From an uncultured Saprospiraceae bacterium (GTDB lineage: Bacteria > Bacteroidota > Bacteroidia > Chitinophagales > Saprospiraceae): DNA of 18,587 nt. Of the stretch, positions 1-8,378 are shown in pieces; position 1 is the stretch's first letter; every line of letters begins with the position of its first letter. The DNA is taken from positions 1 through 18,587 of the forward strand of contig CALCSX010000227.1 in NCBI GenBank assembly GCA_937894165.1, given 5' to 3'. The notes below the pieces were generated by a model, which was not told the DNA's origin, ran no database searches, and saw nothing but the letters and a program-made list of their open reading frames with translations. The position numbers and the translations under genes were made by a program.

Positions 1-2790
1 GGAAATCCTAACCTAGGCGATGTGGAATCTATCATGGTCGGGGTGGCCAACCCGGATAATGGGAGTGGTACGCATTGTGTTGAGGTATGGATTAATGAGT
101 TGCGGGTCACAGGATTGGATGATAGAGGTGGTATGGCTGCCGTGGGGCGTGTTGACATGAAAATGGCGGATCTCGGCGGGGTCGCAGTGACAGGAAATTA
201 CAGTACAATAGGTTGGGGTGGTTTGGATCAGAAGGTTCAAGGCAGATCGCGGGAGGAAATAATTGAATTTGGTGTAGCTGCCAATCTTGAGTTGGGTAAA
301 TTCCTGCCTGAGGAGACCGGAATAAGTGTTCCTTTTGCTGCGCAATATAGCCAGTCCGTAAGAAACCCACAGTTTGACCCTTACGATAGAGACTTGGAGT
401 TCAAGCAAAAATTGCGCTCAGCAGAGAGCAGAGAGGAGAGAGATTCACTTCGTCGTCAAGGAATTACCTATGGACAGATAAAAGATTTTAATTTTACCAA
501 TGTTCGAAAGCAAAAAACAGTTGATAGGGCTGCACTTCCCTTCGACATTTCCAATTTTGCCTTCACTTATGCCTATACCGACCAATTGCGGACAGATCCT
601 ATCATTGAAGAAGATCGGCTCGTCAATCAGCGCGGGGGAATAATCTATACTTATACGCTGAAACCGCTTTATATTGAGCCGTTTAAAGAAAGCATCAAAA
701 ACGATAAATTTTTAAAATGGCTAAAGGATGCCAATTTTAACCCTATACCAAACAGCTACAATTTCTCGACAAATCTGGACAGATACAATTCCTTCCGACA
801 ATTTCGATTTAACGATGGAATTTATGGACAGGCCTATGATAAGAGATTTACCTGGGATAGGGTTTATGCGCTGAACTGGGATATAATGCGATCTCTCAGA
901 TTTAGGTTCGACGCTGTCAACTTAGCTGTTATTGATGAATTACCTACTGTGGATTATACCATTGGTGAATTTACAGATCCGGAAGAGGCAAGAAGGTTTT
1001 TAAGACAGAATTTATCCAATTTCGGTCGTAATAAGAATTATACCCACAACTTAAACCTGGCTTTCGACTTGCCGATTAAGAAATTTCCATTCTTGGATTT
1101 CATAGACATAAAAGCGCAGGCTACAGCTACTTATACCTGGTCAGCGGGTGCTTTGAATGTTGTTGATGAGCTGGGGAATGTAATTCAAAACAGCCAGTCT
1201 AGACAGCTTACGGGAGATTTTAACTTCGATCGTTTGTATGGAAAATCCAAATATCTGAAAAGTATAGATGCAGGATTCCAAAAATCAGCAGCACCCTCAC
1301 GAGCACCTACTCGGAGAGATGTTCCGACACGTGGAAATGAACCTGCAAAGGCGGAAGAAGATGATAAAAAAGAGAAAACAGGACCGGGTATAACTGAGAA
1401 AATATTGATCAGACCTTTTCTTACCTTGCGGAAATTGCGATTTAACTATCGCGAAAATACTTCTTCTGTCGTTCCGGGTTTTATGCCTACCAATAGTTTG
1501 CTGGGAATGGACAGCCGATGGAGTGGTCCCGGCGTGGACTATATTTTAGGCTTTTCGCCCAATGATGCCTGGTTTGATAAAGCTATTCGTCCGGGGAATG
1601 ATTGGATAAGTAACAGTATTTTCTTAAATCAACAGGTTTTTAGAAATTATACACAGACCTTCGATGCCAGATTGACGGCTGAGCCATTTAAAGATTTCAG
1701 GATAGATATCGATGTAGCTCGAAATTATTCCGAAAACATTACAGAATTCTTCTCCGTCCAGAATGAAGGCGATCCATTTTCCAGACAGGGGAGAAGAGAG
1801 ATAGGCTCATATTCGACCTCGTTTTTTGCAATGAATACTTTGTTTGGTACTGATATTAATGAGTTATTCGCCAAATTTGAAGATAACAGACCCATCATTT
1901 CTGAAAGAATAGGAGAGGGTGGAGATCATGAAACTGATGAGGGTTATGCCTTCGGGTATGGAAGAGTGCAGCAAGACGTATTGATTCCGGCATTTTTAGC
2001 GGCCTATACAAATACGGATCCTAATAACGTTTCGCTGGATCTTTTCGGACAATTGCCACTACCCAACTGGAATTTGAGTTATAATGGCTTGTCCAAAATT
2101 CCTTTCTTAAAGGAGATTTTTACAAGTGTTGTAATCACGCACGGTTATAAATCGACTTTGACGGTGAATAATTTCCAGACGAATACCGTCTTTCAAATTG
2201 AGCCTGACAGTATAAATATAGCTACGAAATCATACTATTCAAGATTTCAGATTCCTTCTATCGAAATTCGAGAGGATTTCTCACCTATTTTCGGTCTTGA
2301 TCTGAGAACGACGGGAGGTATTAGTATTAGAAGTAATTTCCGAAAGTCAAGACTTTTGCAGCTCAGCTTCATTGATAATGTTTTGAATGAAACAATAGGC
2401 TCTGAGTTCAGTGTGGGCTTTGGATATGAGATTAAAGGGCTTAATATCGGCGGAGGCGGCCAGGGCAATCGAAGAGGCGGAAGAACAAGGGGAACACCTT
2501 CCCGGGCAGCAGCCGGAGCCGGCGAAGAGGTAACGCCTATTGTACTTAATTTCAATATGTCTGTGAGGGATGATAATTCTGTCATTCATCAGTTGGATCA
2601 ATTGACTGAAGCGACAAGTATTCGAGGATTGAGAACGATTAGAATTAACCCGTCTGTGGATTATCAGATAAATAAGCAGATGACCTTGAGGTTCTTCTAC
2701 GATTATTCCAAAACGGTGCCATATGTGACAACATCATTTCCAATAACCGTTCACAATGGGGGTATAGTGATACGATTTACATTTAATTAA
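1..2790 (+). CDS. sprA: SprA/Sov, type IX secretion outer-membrane translocon (C-terminal part)
   Basis: SprA (Sov) is the very large outer-membrane barrel through which type IX secretion substrates leave the cell; in gliding Bacteroidota it also exports the motility adhesins. The frame is open from base 1: residues reading NPNLGDV precede the GTG at 22, so the gene begins outside the window and that GTG is not its start. The 929 residues seen would be about 40% of a usual SprA of over 2000. They show many alternating aromatic/polar strands, asparagine- and aspartate-rich loops, and a final strand ending in Phe-Asn (GIVIRFTFN), as expected for an outer-membrane barrel. Two low-complexity stretches stand out (window codon numbers): a charged Ala/Pro/Arg/Lys/Glu linker at about 428-463 and a Gly/Arg-rich stretch at about 817-843. 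The stop is TAA. Identification rests on remembered family features, not a search. Confidence 0.85.
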   Translation, partial: GNPNLGDVESIMVGVANPDNGSGTHCVEVWINELRVTGLDDRGGMAAVGRVDMKMADLGGVAVTGNYSTIGWGGLDQKVQGRSREEIIEFGVAANLELGKFLPEETGISVPFAAQYSQSVRNPQFDPYDRDLEFKQKLRSAESREERDSLRRQGITYGQIKDFNFTNVRKQKTVDRAALPFDISNFAFTYAYTDQLRTDPIIEEDRLVNQRGGIIYTYTLKPLYIEPFKESIKNDKFLKWLKDANFNPIPNSYNFSTNLDRYNSFRQFRFNDGIYGQAYDKRFTWDRVYALNWDIMRSLRFRFDAVNLAVIDELPTVDYTIGEFTDPEEARRFLRQNLSNFGRNKNYTHNLNLAFDLPIKKFPFLDFIDIKAQATATYTWSAGALNVVDELGNVIQNSQSRQLTGDFNFDRLYGKSKYLKSIDAGFQKSAAPSRAPTRRDVPTRGNEPAKAEEDDKKEKTGPGITEKILIRPFLTLRKLRFNYRENTSSVVPGFMPTNSLLGMDSRWSGPGVDYILGFSPNDAWFDKAIRPGNDWISNSIFLNQQVFRNYTQTFDARLTAEPFKDFRIDIDVARNYSENITEFFSVQNEGDPFSRQGRREIGSYSTSFFAMNTLFGTDINELFAKFEDNRPIISERIGEGGDHETDEGYAFGYGRVQQDVLIPAFLAAYTNTDPNNVSLDLFGQLPLPNWNLSYNGLSKIPFLKEIFTSVVITHGYKSTLTVNNFQTNTVFQIEPDSINIATKSYYSRFQIPSIEIREDFSPIFGLDLRTTGGISIRSNFRKSRLLQLSFIDNVLNETIGSEFSVGFGYEIKGLNIGGGGQGNRRGGRTRGTPSRAAAGAGEEVTPIVLNFNMSVRDDNSVIHQLDQLTEATSIRGLRTIRINPSVDYQINKQMTLRFFYDYSKTVPYVTTSFPITVHNGGIVIRFTFN

Positions 2791-2881
2791 TTATTAAAGA
2801 TTGGGGATAAGTGAACCTTTTCTTTTACTAAATTGATTGATTTTGAAGGTTCATATTGTGATCCCTTTCGAATAGATATTA

Positions 2882-4288
2882 ATGAAGAGACAATCAATTT
2901 TCATCATCATCGGTCTTATGAGCCTTGCTTTGCTTGGGCTTGCAGGAATCCAGGCTTATTGGATAAATCAAGCTATCGATCTGAATGAGAGAAATTTTGA
3001 TTTTAGCATTTACGAAGCACTCAAAAAGACTTCAGAGAGATTGCAGAAAGCGGAGGAAAATTTTTCGATGGAGAGTTGGAGTTGGATGTCGATGGAAAAG
3101 AAATTTCCACTTTCAGAGTCAGATACTTCCCAAAATGAAATGCCTGACTATCAAGAGTATGAGATGGCTATTATTTCAAAATGGTATGATGGGATAGCCT
3201 TGGACGAACGTATCATCCCTTCGGAATTGGATACCATTCTGCGTCAGGAATTGAAGAATTTTGGTGTTGATATGGAATACAATTACGGTGTTTACTCCTT
3301 TACGGACAAGGACATTGTTATTGAAGATGGGCACTTTGCTTATTTCGATGATGACAAACCTCTCGGCACCTTAACCCCCTTCAATAAAACATTACTAGAT
3401 TCCAAATACAAGGTGCAGCTTTTTACCAATGACCCTGAACCGCCCGGCTTGCTCGTAGTTCAGTTTCCTCAGCGGTCAACGGCTGTCTATGGATCAGTTT
3501 TAGGCATCATTACCATGTCAGTATTACTGACTCTCTTAGTATTATTTTGTTTTTCTTACACCATTTATGTTATTTTCCGCCAAAAGAAATTGTCTGAGAT
3601 GAAGAATGATTTCATCAATAATATGACCCATGAGTTGAAGACCCCTATCGCCACCATATCCCTTGCTGCGGATAGTATGAATAGCCCGGTTATCAATGCC
3701 AGTCCGGAAAAAATTATGCGTTTTGCCTCCATCATAAAACAAGAAAATGACAGGATGCTCAATCAGGTCGAAAAAGTCCTCCAAATGGCACTAATTGATA
3801 CCAAACAATTGAACCTAAATTTGACTGACCTTCCTGTCAATGAAATGCTGGCAAGTGTTGTTGAAAATAACAGGTTGCGAGTCGAGCAGAAAAGCGGCAC
3901 TATCCGATTCGAACATTGGGCAGATGAGGATATAATACGTGGCGATAGAACACATGTGTTTAATATGTTTTATAACTTAATCGATAACGCTATAAAATAT
4001 ACACCGGATTCGCCGCAAATAGAGGTTCAGACTAAAAACAAAGGGAAATATATCGTTGTTTCCGTCCGAGATAATGGGATGGGGATGTCAAAAGAACAAA
4101 AGAAACACGTCTTTGATCGGTTTTATAGAGCACAGACCGGAAATTTACATGATGTGAAGGGTTTCGGGCTGGGTTTGAGCTATGTAAAAGAGATGGTAGA
4201 TGCACATAAAGGGATAATCGAAATAGAGTCTGAATTGAATCACGGAAGTACTTTTTATATTTATTTTCCTTTGCATACCGTAAAATAA
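2882..4288 (+). CDS. Membrane sensor histidine kinase of a two-component pair
   Basis: A 468-residue sensor kinase that should autophosphorylate on His and pass the phosphate to the response regulator encoded just downstream. It has an N-terminal membrane helix (about 6-27), an extracytoplasmic region of about 170 residues of no family I recognise, and a second membrane helix (about 205-232). The HisKA segment has the phosphoacceptor His250 in MTHELKTP. The ATP-binding domain has an N box (NLIDNAIKYT, Asn365/Asn369), G1 (DNGMGM, 397-402), an F box (FDRFYR, 411-416) and G2 (GFGLGL, 427-432). All catalytic motifs are intact. The ATG lies 91 bases after the sprA stop and 31 bases separate the stop from the regulator gene, so the pair is probably co-transcribed. 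The layout resembles RprX-type kinases of Bacteroides; the signal is unknown. Confidence 0.93.
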   Translation: MKRQSIFIIIGLMSLALLGLAGIQAYWINQAIDLNERNFDFSIYEALKKTSERLQKAEENFSMESWSWMSMEKKFPLSESDTSQNEMPDYQEYEMAIISKWYDGIALDERIIPSELDTILRQELKNFGVDMEYNYGVYSFTDKDIVIEDGHFAYFDDDKPLGTLTPFNKTLLDSKYKVQLFTNDPEPPGLLVVQFPQRSTAVYGSVLGIITMSVLLTLLVLFCFSYTIYVIFRQKKLSEMKNDFINNMTHELKTPIATISLAADSMNSPVINASPEKIMRFASIIKQENDRMLNQVEKVLQMALIDTKQLNLNLTDLPVNEMLASVVENNRLRVEQKSGTIRFEHWADEDIIRGDRTHVFNMFYNLIDNAIKYTPDSPQIEVQTKNKGKYIVVSVRDNGMGMSKEQKKHVFDRFYRAQTGNLHDVKGFGLGLSYVKEMVDAHKGIIEIESELNHGSTFYIYFPLHTVK

Positions 4289-4319
4289 AAAACTAACGTT
4301 AAAGTTAAAATTAAAATAT

Positions 4320-5039
4320 ATGACGAAGACTAACAATAGAATACTCCTGGTAGAAGATGAGCAAAATTTCGGAGATGTACTTCGATCTTATCTCGAAATG
4401 AATGATTTTGACATCACCCTCGCCAAAGATGGCGTGGCAGGACTCGAAGCTTTCCGCAAAGGAGAATTTGATCTCTGTATCTTGGATGTCATGATGCCAA
4501 AAAAAGATGGCTTTACCCTCGCAGGCGACATCAGAGAGTTGGATACAGAAATTCCTATCATCTTCCTTACTGCAAAGAATATGAAGGAGGATGTGTTGCA
4601 AGGCTTCAAAATCGGCGGGGATGATTTCATCTCCAAACCCTTCAATTCAGAGGTTCTGTTAGCAAGAATAAACGCTATTTTGAAAAGATCTTTCGGCAAA
4701 CTTACTCCGGAAGAGGATGATCCGCGAGAATATATTATCGGAAAATACAAATTCAACTTTGCCCTTCGCTCCCTCATCTTTAACGATGATGAATCCACTG
4801 CCGAAAAGCTATCCCCTAAAGAAGCCGAACTCCTTAAGATGTTCGCCAAAAAAATCAATGATGTGGTGCCCCGAGCTGAGGCCTTGAAGAAAATCTGGGG
4901 CGAGGACAGTTATTTCACTGCTCGAAGTATGGACGTTTTCGTAACCAAATTGAGAAAATATCTCAAGGATGATGAAAATCTAGAAATCGTCAATATCCAT
5001 GGCAACGGATTTCAATTGTTGAATAAAGCGACTATTTAA
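4320..5039 (+). CDS. OmpR/PhoB-family response regulator
   Basis: A 239-residue DNA-binding response regulator, partner of the kinase encoded just upstream. The receiver domain (about 7-122) has the acidic pocket (EDE, 12-14), the phosphoacceptor Asp56 in ILDVMMP, the switch Thr84 in FLTAKN and the conserved Lys106 in ISKPFN. The C-terminal part (about 135-235) is a winged-helix output domain: LSPKEAELLKMF opens the recognition bundle, and the segment containing SMDVFVTKLRKYL followed by IHGNGFQL is typical of the OmpR class. Length and motifs are complete. The architecture resembles RprY of Bacteroides. It is not PorX, the response regulator tied to type IX secretion, which carries a PglZ-like output domain instead of a winged helix. 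Target genes cannot be told from the window. Confidence 0.94.
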   Translation: MTKTNNRILLVEDEQNFGDVLRSYLEMNDFDITLAKDGVAGLEAFRKGEFDLCILDVMMPKKDGFTLAGDIRELDTEIPIIFLTAKNMKEDVLQGFKIGGDDFISKPFNSEVLLARINAILKRSFGKLTPEEDDPREYIIGKYKFNFALRSLIFNDDESTAEKLSPKEAELLKMFAKKINDVVPRAEALKKIWGEDSYFTARSMDVFVTKLRKYLKDDENLEIVNIHGNGFQLLNKATI

Positions 5040-5101
5040 CAGTTTGTTTATTGTTTCGCAGTTTATCACTGCCGGCATAAGTTCGTGAACGTATAATAAA
5101 C

Positions 5102-5131
5102 GAGGTCACTGAACGGAGTCGAAATGCCGGC
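5102..5131 (+). repeat. Dispersed repeat A, copy 1 (core CACTGA[A/G]CGGAGTCGAA)
   Basis: First of three copies of a 30-base unit that begins GAGGTCACTGA and ends AATGCCGGC. Its core (CACT...AGTG in copy 2) can fold on itself. Similar CACTGAGCGGAGTCGAAGTG sequences recur between genes in many Bacteroidota, as far as I remember. Confidence 0.75.
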
Positions 5132-5166
5132 TTAAGAATAGTAAAAATCTTTTCATAACATTAAAA

Positions 5167-5196
5167 GAGGTCACTGAGCGGAGTCGAAGTGCCGGC
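5167..5196 (+). repeat. Dispersed repeat A, copy 2
   Basis: Second copy, same orientation, 65 bases after copy 1 and differing at only two positions. The spacer also shares short AT-rich words with that after copy 1 (both followed by TAAAATCTTT-like sequence), so the duplicated block may be slightly longer than 30 bases. Confidence 0.75.
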
Positions 5197-5224
5197 TAGA
5201 GAATTAAAATCTTTAAACTACCTT

Positions 5225-5254
5225 CTGCTGGCGCAAGTTTGTAAATGTGCCTAT
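5225..5254 (+). repeat. Dispersed repeat B, copy 1 (CTGCTGGCGCAAGTTTGTAA)
   Basis: First of three copies of a 30-base unit: CTGCTGGCGCAAGTTTGTAA followed by ATGTGCCTAT. The GGCGCA...TGTGCC ends are an imperfect inverted repeat, so a short stem-loop is possible. Confidence 0.7.
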
Positions 5255-5516
5255 GATCGTCTGAACCATGATTCACTTGATTACCTTGATTCCATGATTT
5301 TTTAAATATTGAATCAAAAGTGTATTTGCACGATTCTAGGATTTCTAAATTCTGTGAAATCCGTGAGAAACCACCATTACCTAAAGATTCCAAACCGAAT
5401 CTATAAGCAACAAAATCATTTCCCATAACCAAAAGTGTGTCCATTCCAGTAAATCCGTAGCTAAGCAAGTCTTATTACCGGCTCGAGAATAAAAAACGCT
5501 TCAAATAATAATAAAG

Positions 5517-5570
5517 GAGGTCATTGAGCGTGGTTCCTGAGCGAAGCCGAAGGGAAGTCGAAATGCCGGC
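5517..5570 (+). repeat. Dispersed repeat A, copy 3, interrupted
   Basis: Third copy. The left part (GAGGTCATTGAGCG) and right part (AGTCGAAATGCCGGC) of the unit are separated by about 24 extra bases rich in GAGCGAAGCCGAAGG, which looks like a partial internal duplication of the unit. A related sequence in the opposite orientation occurs near 5630-5660. Confidence 0.65.
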
Positions 5571-5716
5571 TTAAATATCAAAATCATTTAAGCTACTCTA
5601 CTCTTGGCTTTGACTCCCCTTCCACGCACTCTTCGACTCAGGAGCCGTCTCAGCCACCGGAATATCGCTCGATTATTAATAAAATGGATTGTAACCTTAC
5701 CGCGTTTAAAAAACAA

Positions 5717-5752
5717 CTTAATGAAACCCTTAATGACCTTAATGCCTTAATG
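5717..5752 (+). repeat. Short irregular tandem repeat of CTTAATG
   Basis: Four copies of CTTAATG begin at 5717, 5729, 5738 and 5746, spaced by 1 to 5 bases. The irregular spacing marks a degenerate microsatellite rather than a coding repeat. Confidence 0.7.
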
Positions 5753-5758
5753 TTTCCT

Positions 5759-5790
5759 CTGCTGTGGCGCTAATTTGTAAATGTGCCTTA
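5759..5790 (+). repeat. Dispersed repeat B, copy 2
   Basis: Copy with a two-base insertion (CTGCTGTGGCGC) and CTAATTTG in place of CAAGTTTG; the second half, GTAAATGTGCCT, is unchanged. Confidence 0.65.
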
Positions 5791-5827
5791 TCGAAGTTCT
5801 AATTTCTGCAATGCCAGTAATCATATC

Positions 5828-5856
5828 ATCATATCATCTTCAAATCATATCATCAT
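5828..5856 (+). repeat. 29-base repeat shared with 18051-18079, copy 1
   Basis: ATCATATCATCTTCAAATCA followed by TATCATCAT. The 29 bases are identical to 18051-18079, some 12 kb away. Each copy lies beyond the 3' end of a minus-strand gene (truA and murB). Confidence 0.8.
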
Positions 5857-5863
5857 TTCTCCC

Positions 5864-5893
5864 CTGCTGGCGCAATTTTGTAAATGACCCTAT
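5864..5893 (+). repeat. Dispersed repeat B, copy 3
   Basis: Copy reading CTGCTGGCGCAATTTTGTAA then ATGACCCTAT; it differs from copy 1 at a few bases and lies just before the tandem array. Confidence 0.65.
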
Positions 5894-5927
5894 AAGCCTA
5901 AAACTAAAATCTAAATGGATACTCCCA

Positions 5928-6260
5928 GGCATCCCGCACCGCTCATGCAAAACGAAGCCCAATCCTTATTTCCTCCAAAAATCCCAAAAACTCACCCAAC
6001 CCCGAACCCAGAACCCAGAACGCCGAAGGAAGAGCCGTAGGCATCCCGAACTGCTTATGCAAAACGAAGCCAAATCCCTATTTCTCCAAAAAATCCAAGA
6101 ACTTTCCCAACCCAGAACTCAGAACATAGAACGCCGAAGGTAATGCCATCGGCATCCCGCACCGCTCATTCAAAACGAAGCCTAATCCTTATTTCCTCCA
6201 AAATCCCAAGAACTCACCCAACCCAGAACCCCGGTAACTGAGCCGAAGTTAGAACGCCGA
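5928..6260 (+). repeat. Tandem array of three ~111-bp units ending in the truA 3' end
   Basis: Units start at 5928, 6040 and 6151, each opening with GGCATCCCG and closing with AGAACGCCGAAG; the first two are 112 and 111 bases. Shared blocks include CAAAACGAAGCC, AATCC, TTTC-TCCAAAA and CCCAGAAC. The third unit carries about ten extra bases near its end (GGTAACTGAGCCGAAG). Its closing GAACGCCGAAG lies inside truA and, on the minus strand, encodes the last residues of TruA. Unit length is not a multiple of three and differs between copies, so the reading frame across it is not conserved and it is not a protein repeat. Confidence 0.85.
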
Positions 6261-7013
6261 AGCCTCAAACACCTCTATCGGATAATCTATCCTACTCAAA
6301 AACAATCCACAAGCCGGCACACTATACGGCCTCCCCAATGCCTCCTGCCTCTCCATTGCCACCCGCACTTCCTCCAAACTCACCCGCCCCTGCGCATAAT
6401 TCAAACAAGCCCCCGTGATCAGCCGCACCATCCCCCTCAAAAACCTATTGGCTTCAATATGAAATTCCAGTCCGCCCTCCGTCTGCATCCACAGCGACCT
6501 CGAAATCGCACACTTGAAATGCTCCAAACCCGAATTGCTCTTGCAAAAAGGCTCGAAATCCTCAAATTGACTGATCAAATTCGCCATTTCATTCAAATGA
6601 CTCAAGTCTAACTTATCCTTATAACTGCACAGAAAGCTGTATTCTCGTTTAAATGGATCGGGACTGAAAATAATATTGTAACGGTAAGCTCTCCGCCCTG
6701 CATCGAATCGCGCATGCGCATCGTCTTTGACACGAAGAACCCTATAAATTCCAATGGATTTGGGAAGAATAGCATTGAGCTTGAAAGCGAAAGTCTCTTC
6801 TGAAAAAGGCAGACTCTCTGCGTCGAAGTGAAAATAATAATCCGAAGCGTGAACCCCTTTATCAGTCCTGCCACAACCTGTAATCTCAATTTTCTCTCGT
6901 AAAATGGTCTCGATGCCCTCTTCGATGACCTGCTGAACAGTCAAAGCGTTGGTTTGCCTCTGCCAACCGTGGAAATGTGTTCCATCATAAGCACAATTTA
7001 CAAACCAACGCAT
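6249..7013 (-). CDS. truA: tRNA pseudouridine(38-40) synthase TruA
   Basis: TruA converts uridines 38-40 of the tRNA anticodon arm to pseudouridine in the cytoplasm. The 254-residue product has the usual length and opens with the family signature: CAYDGTHFHGWQRQ, then the catalytic loop GCGRTDKGVHA, with the nucleophilic Asp at 51. Later family blocks include HARFDAGRRAYRYNI and FLRGMVRLITG. The ATG at 7013 lies 23 bases after the clpX stop, so it probably shares the clpP-clpX transcript. Its last few codons coincide with the closing block of the tandem repeat array. The stop is TAA. No key residue is missing. Confidence 0.96.
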   Translation of the reverse strand: MRWFVNCAYDGTHFHGWQRQTNALTVQQVIEEGIETILREKIEITGCGRTDKGVHASDYYFHFDAESLPFSEETFAFKLNAILPKSIGIYRVLRVKDDAHARFDAGRRAYRYNIIFSPDPFKREYSFLCSYKDKLDLSHLNEMANLISQFEDFEPFCKSNSGLEHFKCAISRSLWMQTEGGLEFHIEANRFLRGMVRLITGACLNYAQGRVSLEEVRVAMERQEALGRPYSVPACGLFLSRIDYPIEVFEASAF

Positions 7014-7036
7014 CTGAAATATTTTATTAGAATGAC

Positions 7037-8311
7037 TTAAGCTACCCTAAGCGTCTGCAATTTAGAAAGATCAATTTCCCTCTTCACATAATCTAAATCG
7101 ATGACCAATTCTTCGGGCTTTTCCTTGTCATCCGGCATCTCAAACATCGCCTCTTTAAGAATAGTCTCTACGATCGAGCGAAGCCCTCTGGCTCCAAGTC
7201 CATATTCGATAGCTTTCTCAGCAATATAATCTATGGCTTCCTCTTCGAATTTTAATTTGATATTTTCCATACCGAATAGTGCCTCATACTGTTTGATGAT
7301 AGCGTTCTTCGGCTCGGTAAGAATCATCTTCAAAGTCTCTTTATCCAATGGTTCCAGGTGTGCCAATACCGGCAATCTTCCCAACAATTCCGGAATTAAT
7401 CCGTAGGATTTCAAATCCTGATGATTGACATATTGAAGCATTTGCGCATCCTCTACCTTGGTCAAACCACCCTTTTTGAAGCCGATGACCTGCTTATTAA
7501 TTCTCTGAGAAATCTTCTTTTCGATGCCCGCGAAAGCTCCCCCGCAGATGAAAAGAATATTCTTGGTATTCACTGAAATCATCTTCTGTTCCGGATGCTT
7601 TCTACCCCCCTGCGGCGGCACATTAACATCAGTTCCTTCCAACATTTTCAATAAAGCCTGTTGAACACCCTCCCCACTCACATCTCTGGTGATGGAGGGA
7701 TTGTCACTTTTTCTAGCTATTTTATCTATTTCATCCACATAGACTATGCCACGCTCAGCAGCCTCCACATCGAAATTGCTTACATGTAACAACCTGCTCA
7801 GAATCGATTCCACATCCTCACCTACATAGCCTGCCTCAGTAAATACAGTTGCATCTACGATGGCAAAAGGCACCTCAAGCAACTTTGCAATTGATTTGGC
7901 CATCAACGTCTTTCCCGTTCCTGTTGGACCGACAAAGATAATATTGGACTTCTCAATCTCTACATCCGTACTGACCGTCTGATCTATTCTTTTGTAGTGA
8001 TTATAAACCGCGACGGCAAAGGTCTTTTTCGCATCATCCTGCCCCACAACATATTCATCCAGATAATTTTTTATAGTTTTAGGACTGAAATTCTTTACTT
8101 TTTTTGCTCCACTTACACTACTTCCTGATCCTCCGGTTTTCTTCGAAAGCTTTTTCTTTTCTGAAGGAACCAGCTCCTCTTCAATTATCTCGTAAGCCTG
8201 CGCTACACAAAGCTCACAGATATGTCCATTTATCCCTGCTATCAGCATCAAGGTTTCGGATTTGTCGCGTCCACAGAAGGAGCAACTTACCTTTTCTTTA
8301 TCCTTTGCCAT
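7037..8311 (-). CDS. clpX: ATP-dependent Clp protease unfoldase subunit ClpX
   Basis: ClpX is the AAA+ unfoldase that recognises tagged substrates and threads them into ClpP. The 424 residues are full length. The N-terminal zinc-binding domain has Cys10/Cys13 (CSFC) and Cys32/Cys35 (CELC), followed by a Lys/Gly/Ser-rich linker (about 51-75). The AAA+ core has Walker A GPTGTGKT (128-135), the pore loop GYVG (161-164), Walker B VYVDEID (190-196), GLIPELLGRLP with an arginine finger region near Arg312, and sensor 2 GARGLR (373-378). IGF at 276-278 is the loop that docks onto ClpP, so it should work with the ClpP encoded next to it. It follows clpP by 67 bases and precedes truA by 23, giving a likely clpP-clpX-truA transcript. 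Confidence 0.98.
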   Translation of the reverse strand: MAKDKEKVSCSFCGRDKSETLMLIAGINGHICELCVAQAYEIIEEELVPSEKKKLSKKTGGSGSSVSGAKKVKNFSPKTIKNYLDEYVVGQDDAKKTFAVAVYNHYKRIDQTVSTDVEIEKSNIIFVGPTGTGKTLMAKSIAKLLEVPFAIVDATVFTEAGYVGEDVESILSRLLHVSNFDVEAAERGIVYVDEIDKIARKSDNPSITRDVSGEGVQQALLKMLEGTDVNVPPQGGRKHPEQKMISVNTKNILFICGGAFAGIEKKISQRINKQVIGFKKGGLTKVEDAQMLQYVNHQDLKSYGLIPELLGRLPVLAHLEPLDKETLKMILTEPKNAIIKQYEALFGMENIKLKFEEEAIDYIAEKAIEYGLGARGLRSIVETILKEAMFEMPDDKEKPEELVIDLDYVKREIDLSKLQTLRVA

Positions 8312-8378
8312 AATAATATCTTTATATTAAAAAATCCCTACCTCCGACGCCATTAAGCTGTCTTCATTCGGCTCTATT

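Larger units (their letters stand above)
5040..6248. other. Repeat-rich intergenic region between convergent genes
   Basis: About 1.2 kb between the ends of the response regulator gene and truA. I see no credible gene. Open frames of 90 codons (minus, 5196-5468) and 120 codons (plus, 5781-6143) are built from repeat sequence and have no recognisable domain. The region is a patchwork of at least four repeat families, listed separately, with AT-rich filler. No clear hairpin-plus-T-run terminator was found for either flanking gene. Confidence 0.75.

Noticed and set aside
2247..2601. Minus-strand open frames of 84-112 codons inside sprA
   Set aside because: They are antisense to a strongly supported coding region and arise from the Gly/Arg-rich stretch; no independent coding signal.
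4320..5039. Response regulator as PorX, the type IX secretion regulator
   Set aside because: The output domain is an OmpR-type winged helix, whereas PorX has a PglZ-like domain; nearness to sprA alone is not enough.
5196..5468. 90-codon minus-strand open frame in the repeat region
   Set aside because: Its 3' part is formed by copy 1 of repeat B and adjoining simple ATGATTCACTTGATTACCTT-like sequence; no domain and no plausible gene context.
5781..6143. 120-codon plus-strand open frame with apparent peptide repeats
   Set aside because: The peptide repeats are the translation of the 111/112-bp DNA array, whose unit length is not a multiple of three and differs between copies; the frame is not conserved.
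5928..6260. Possible CRISPR array
   Set aside because: The units are ~111 bp end to end with no short conserved repeat separated by unique spacers, and no cas genes are present.
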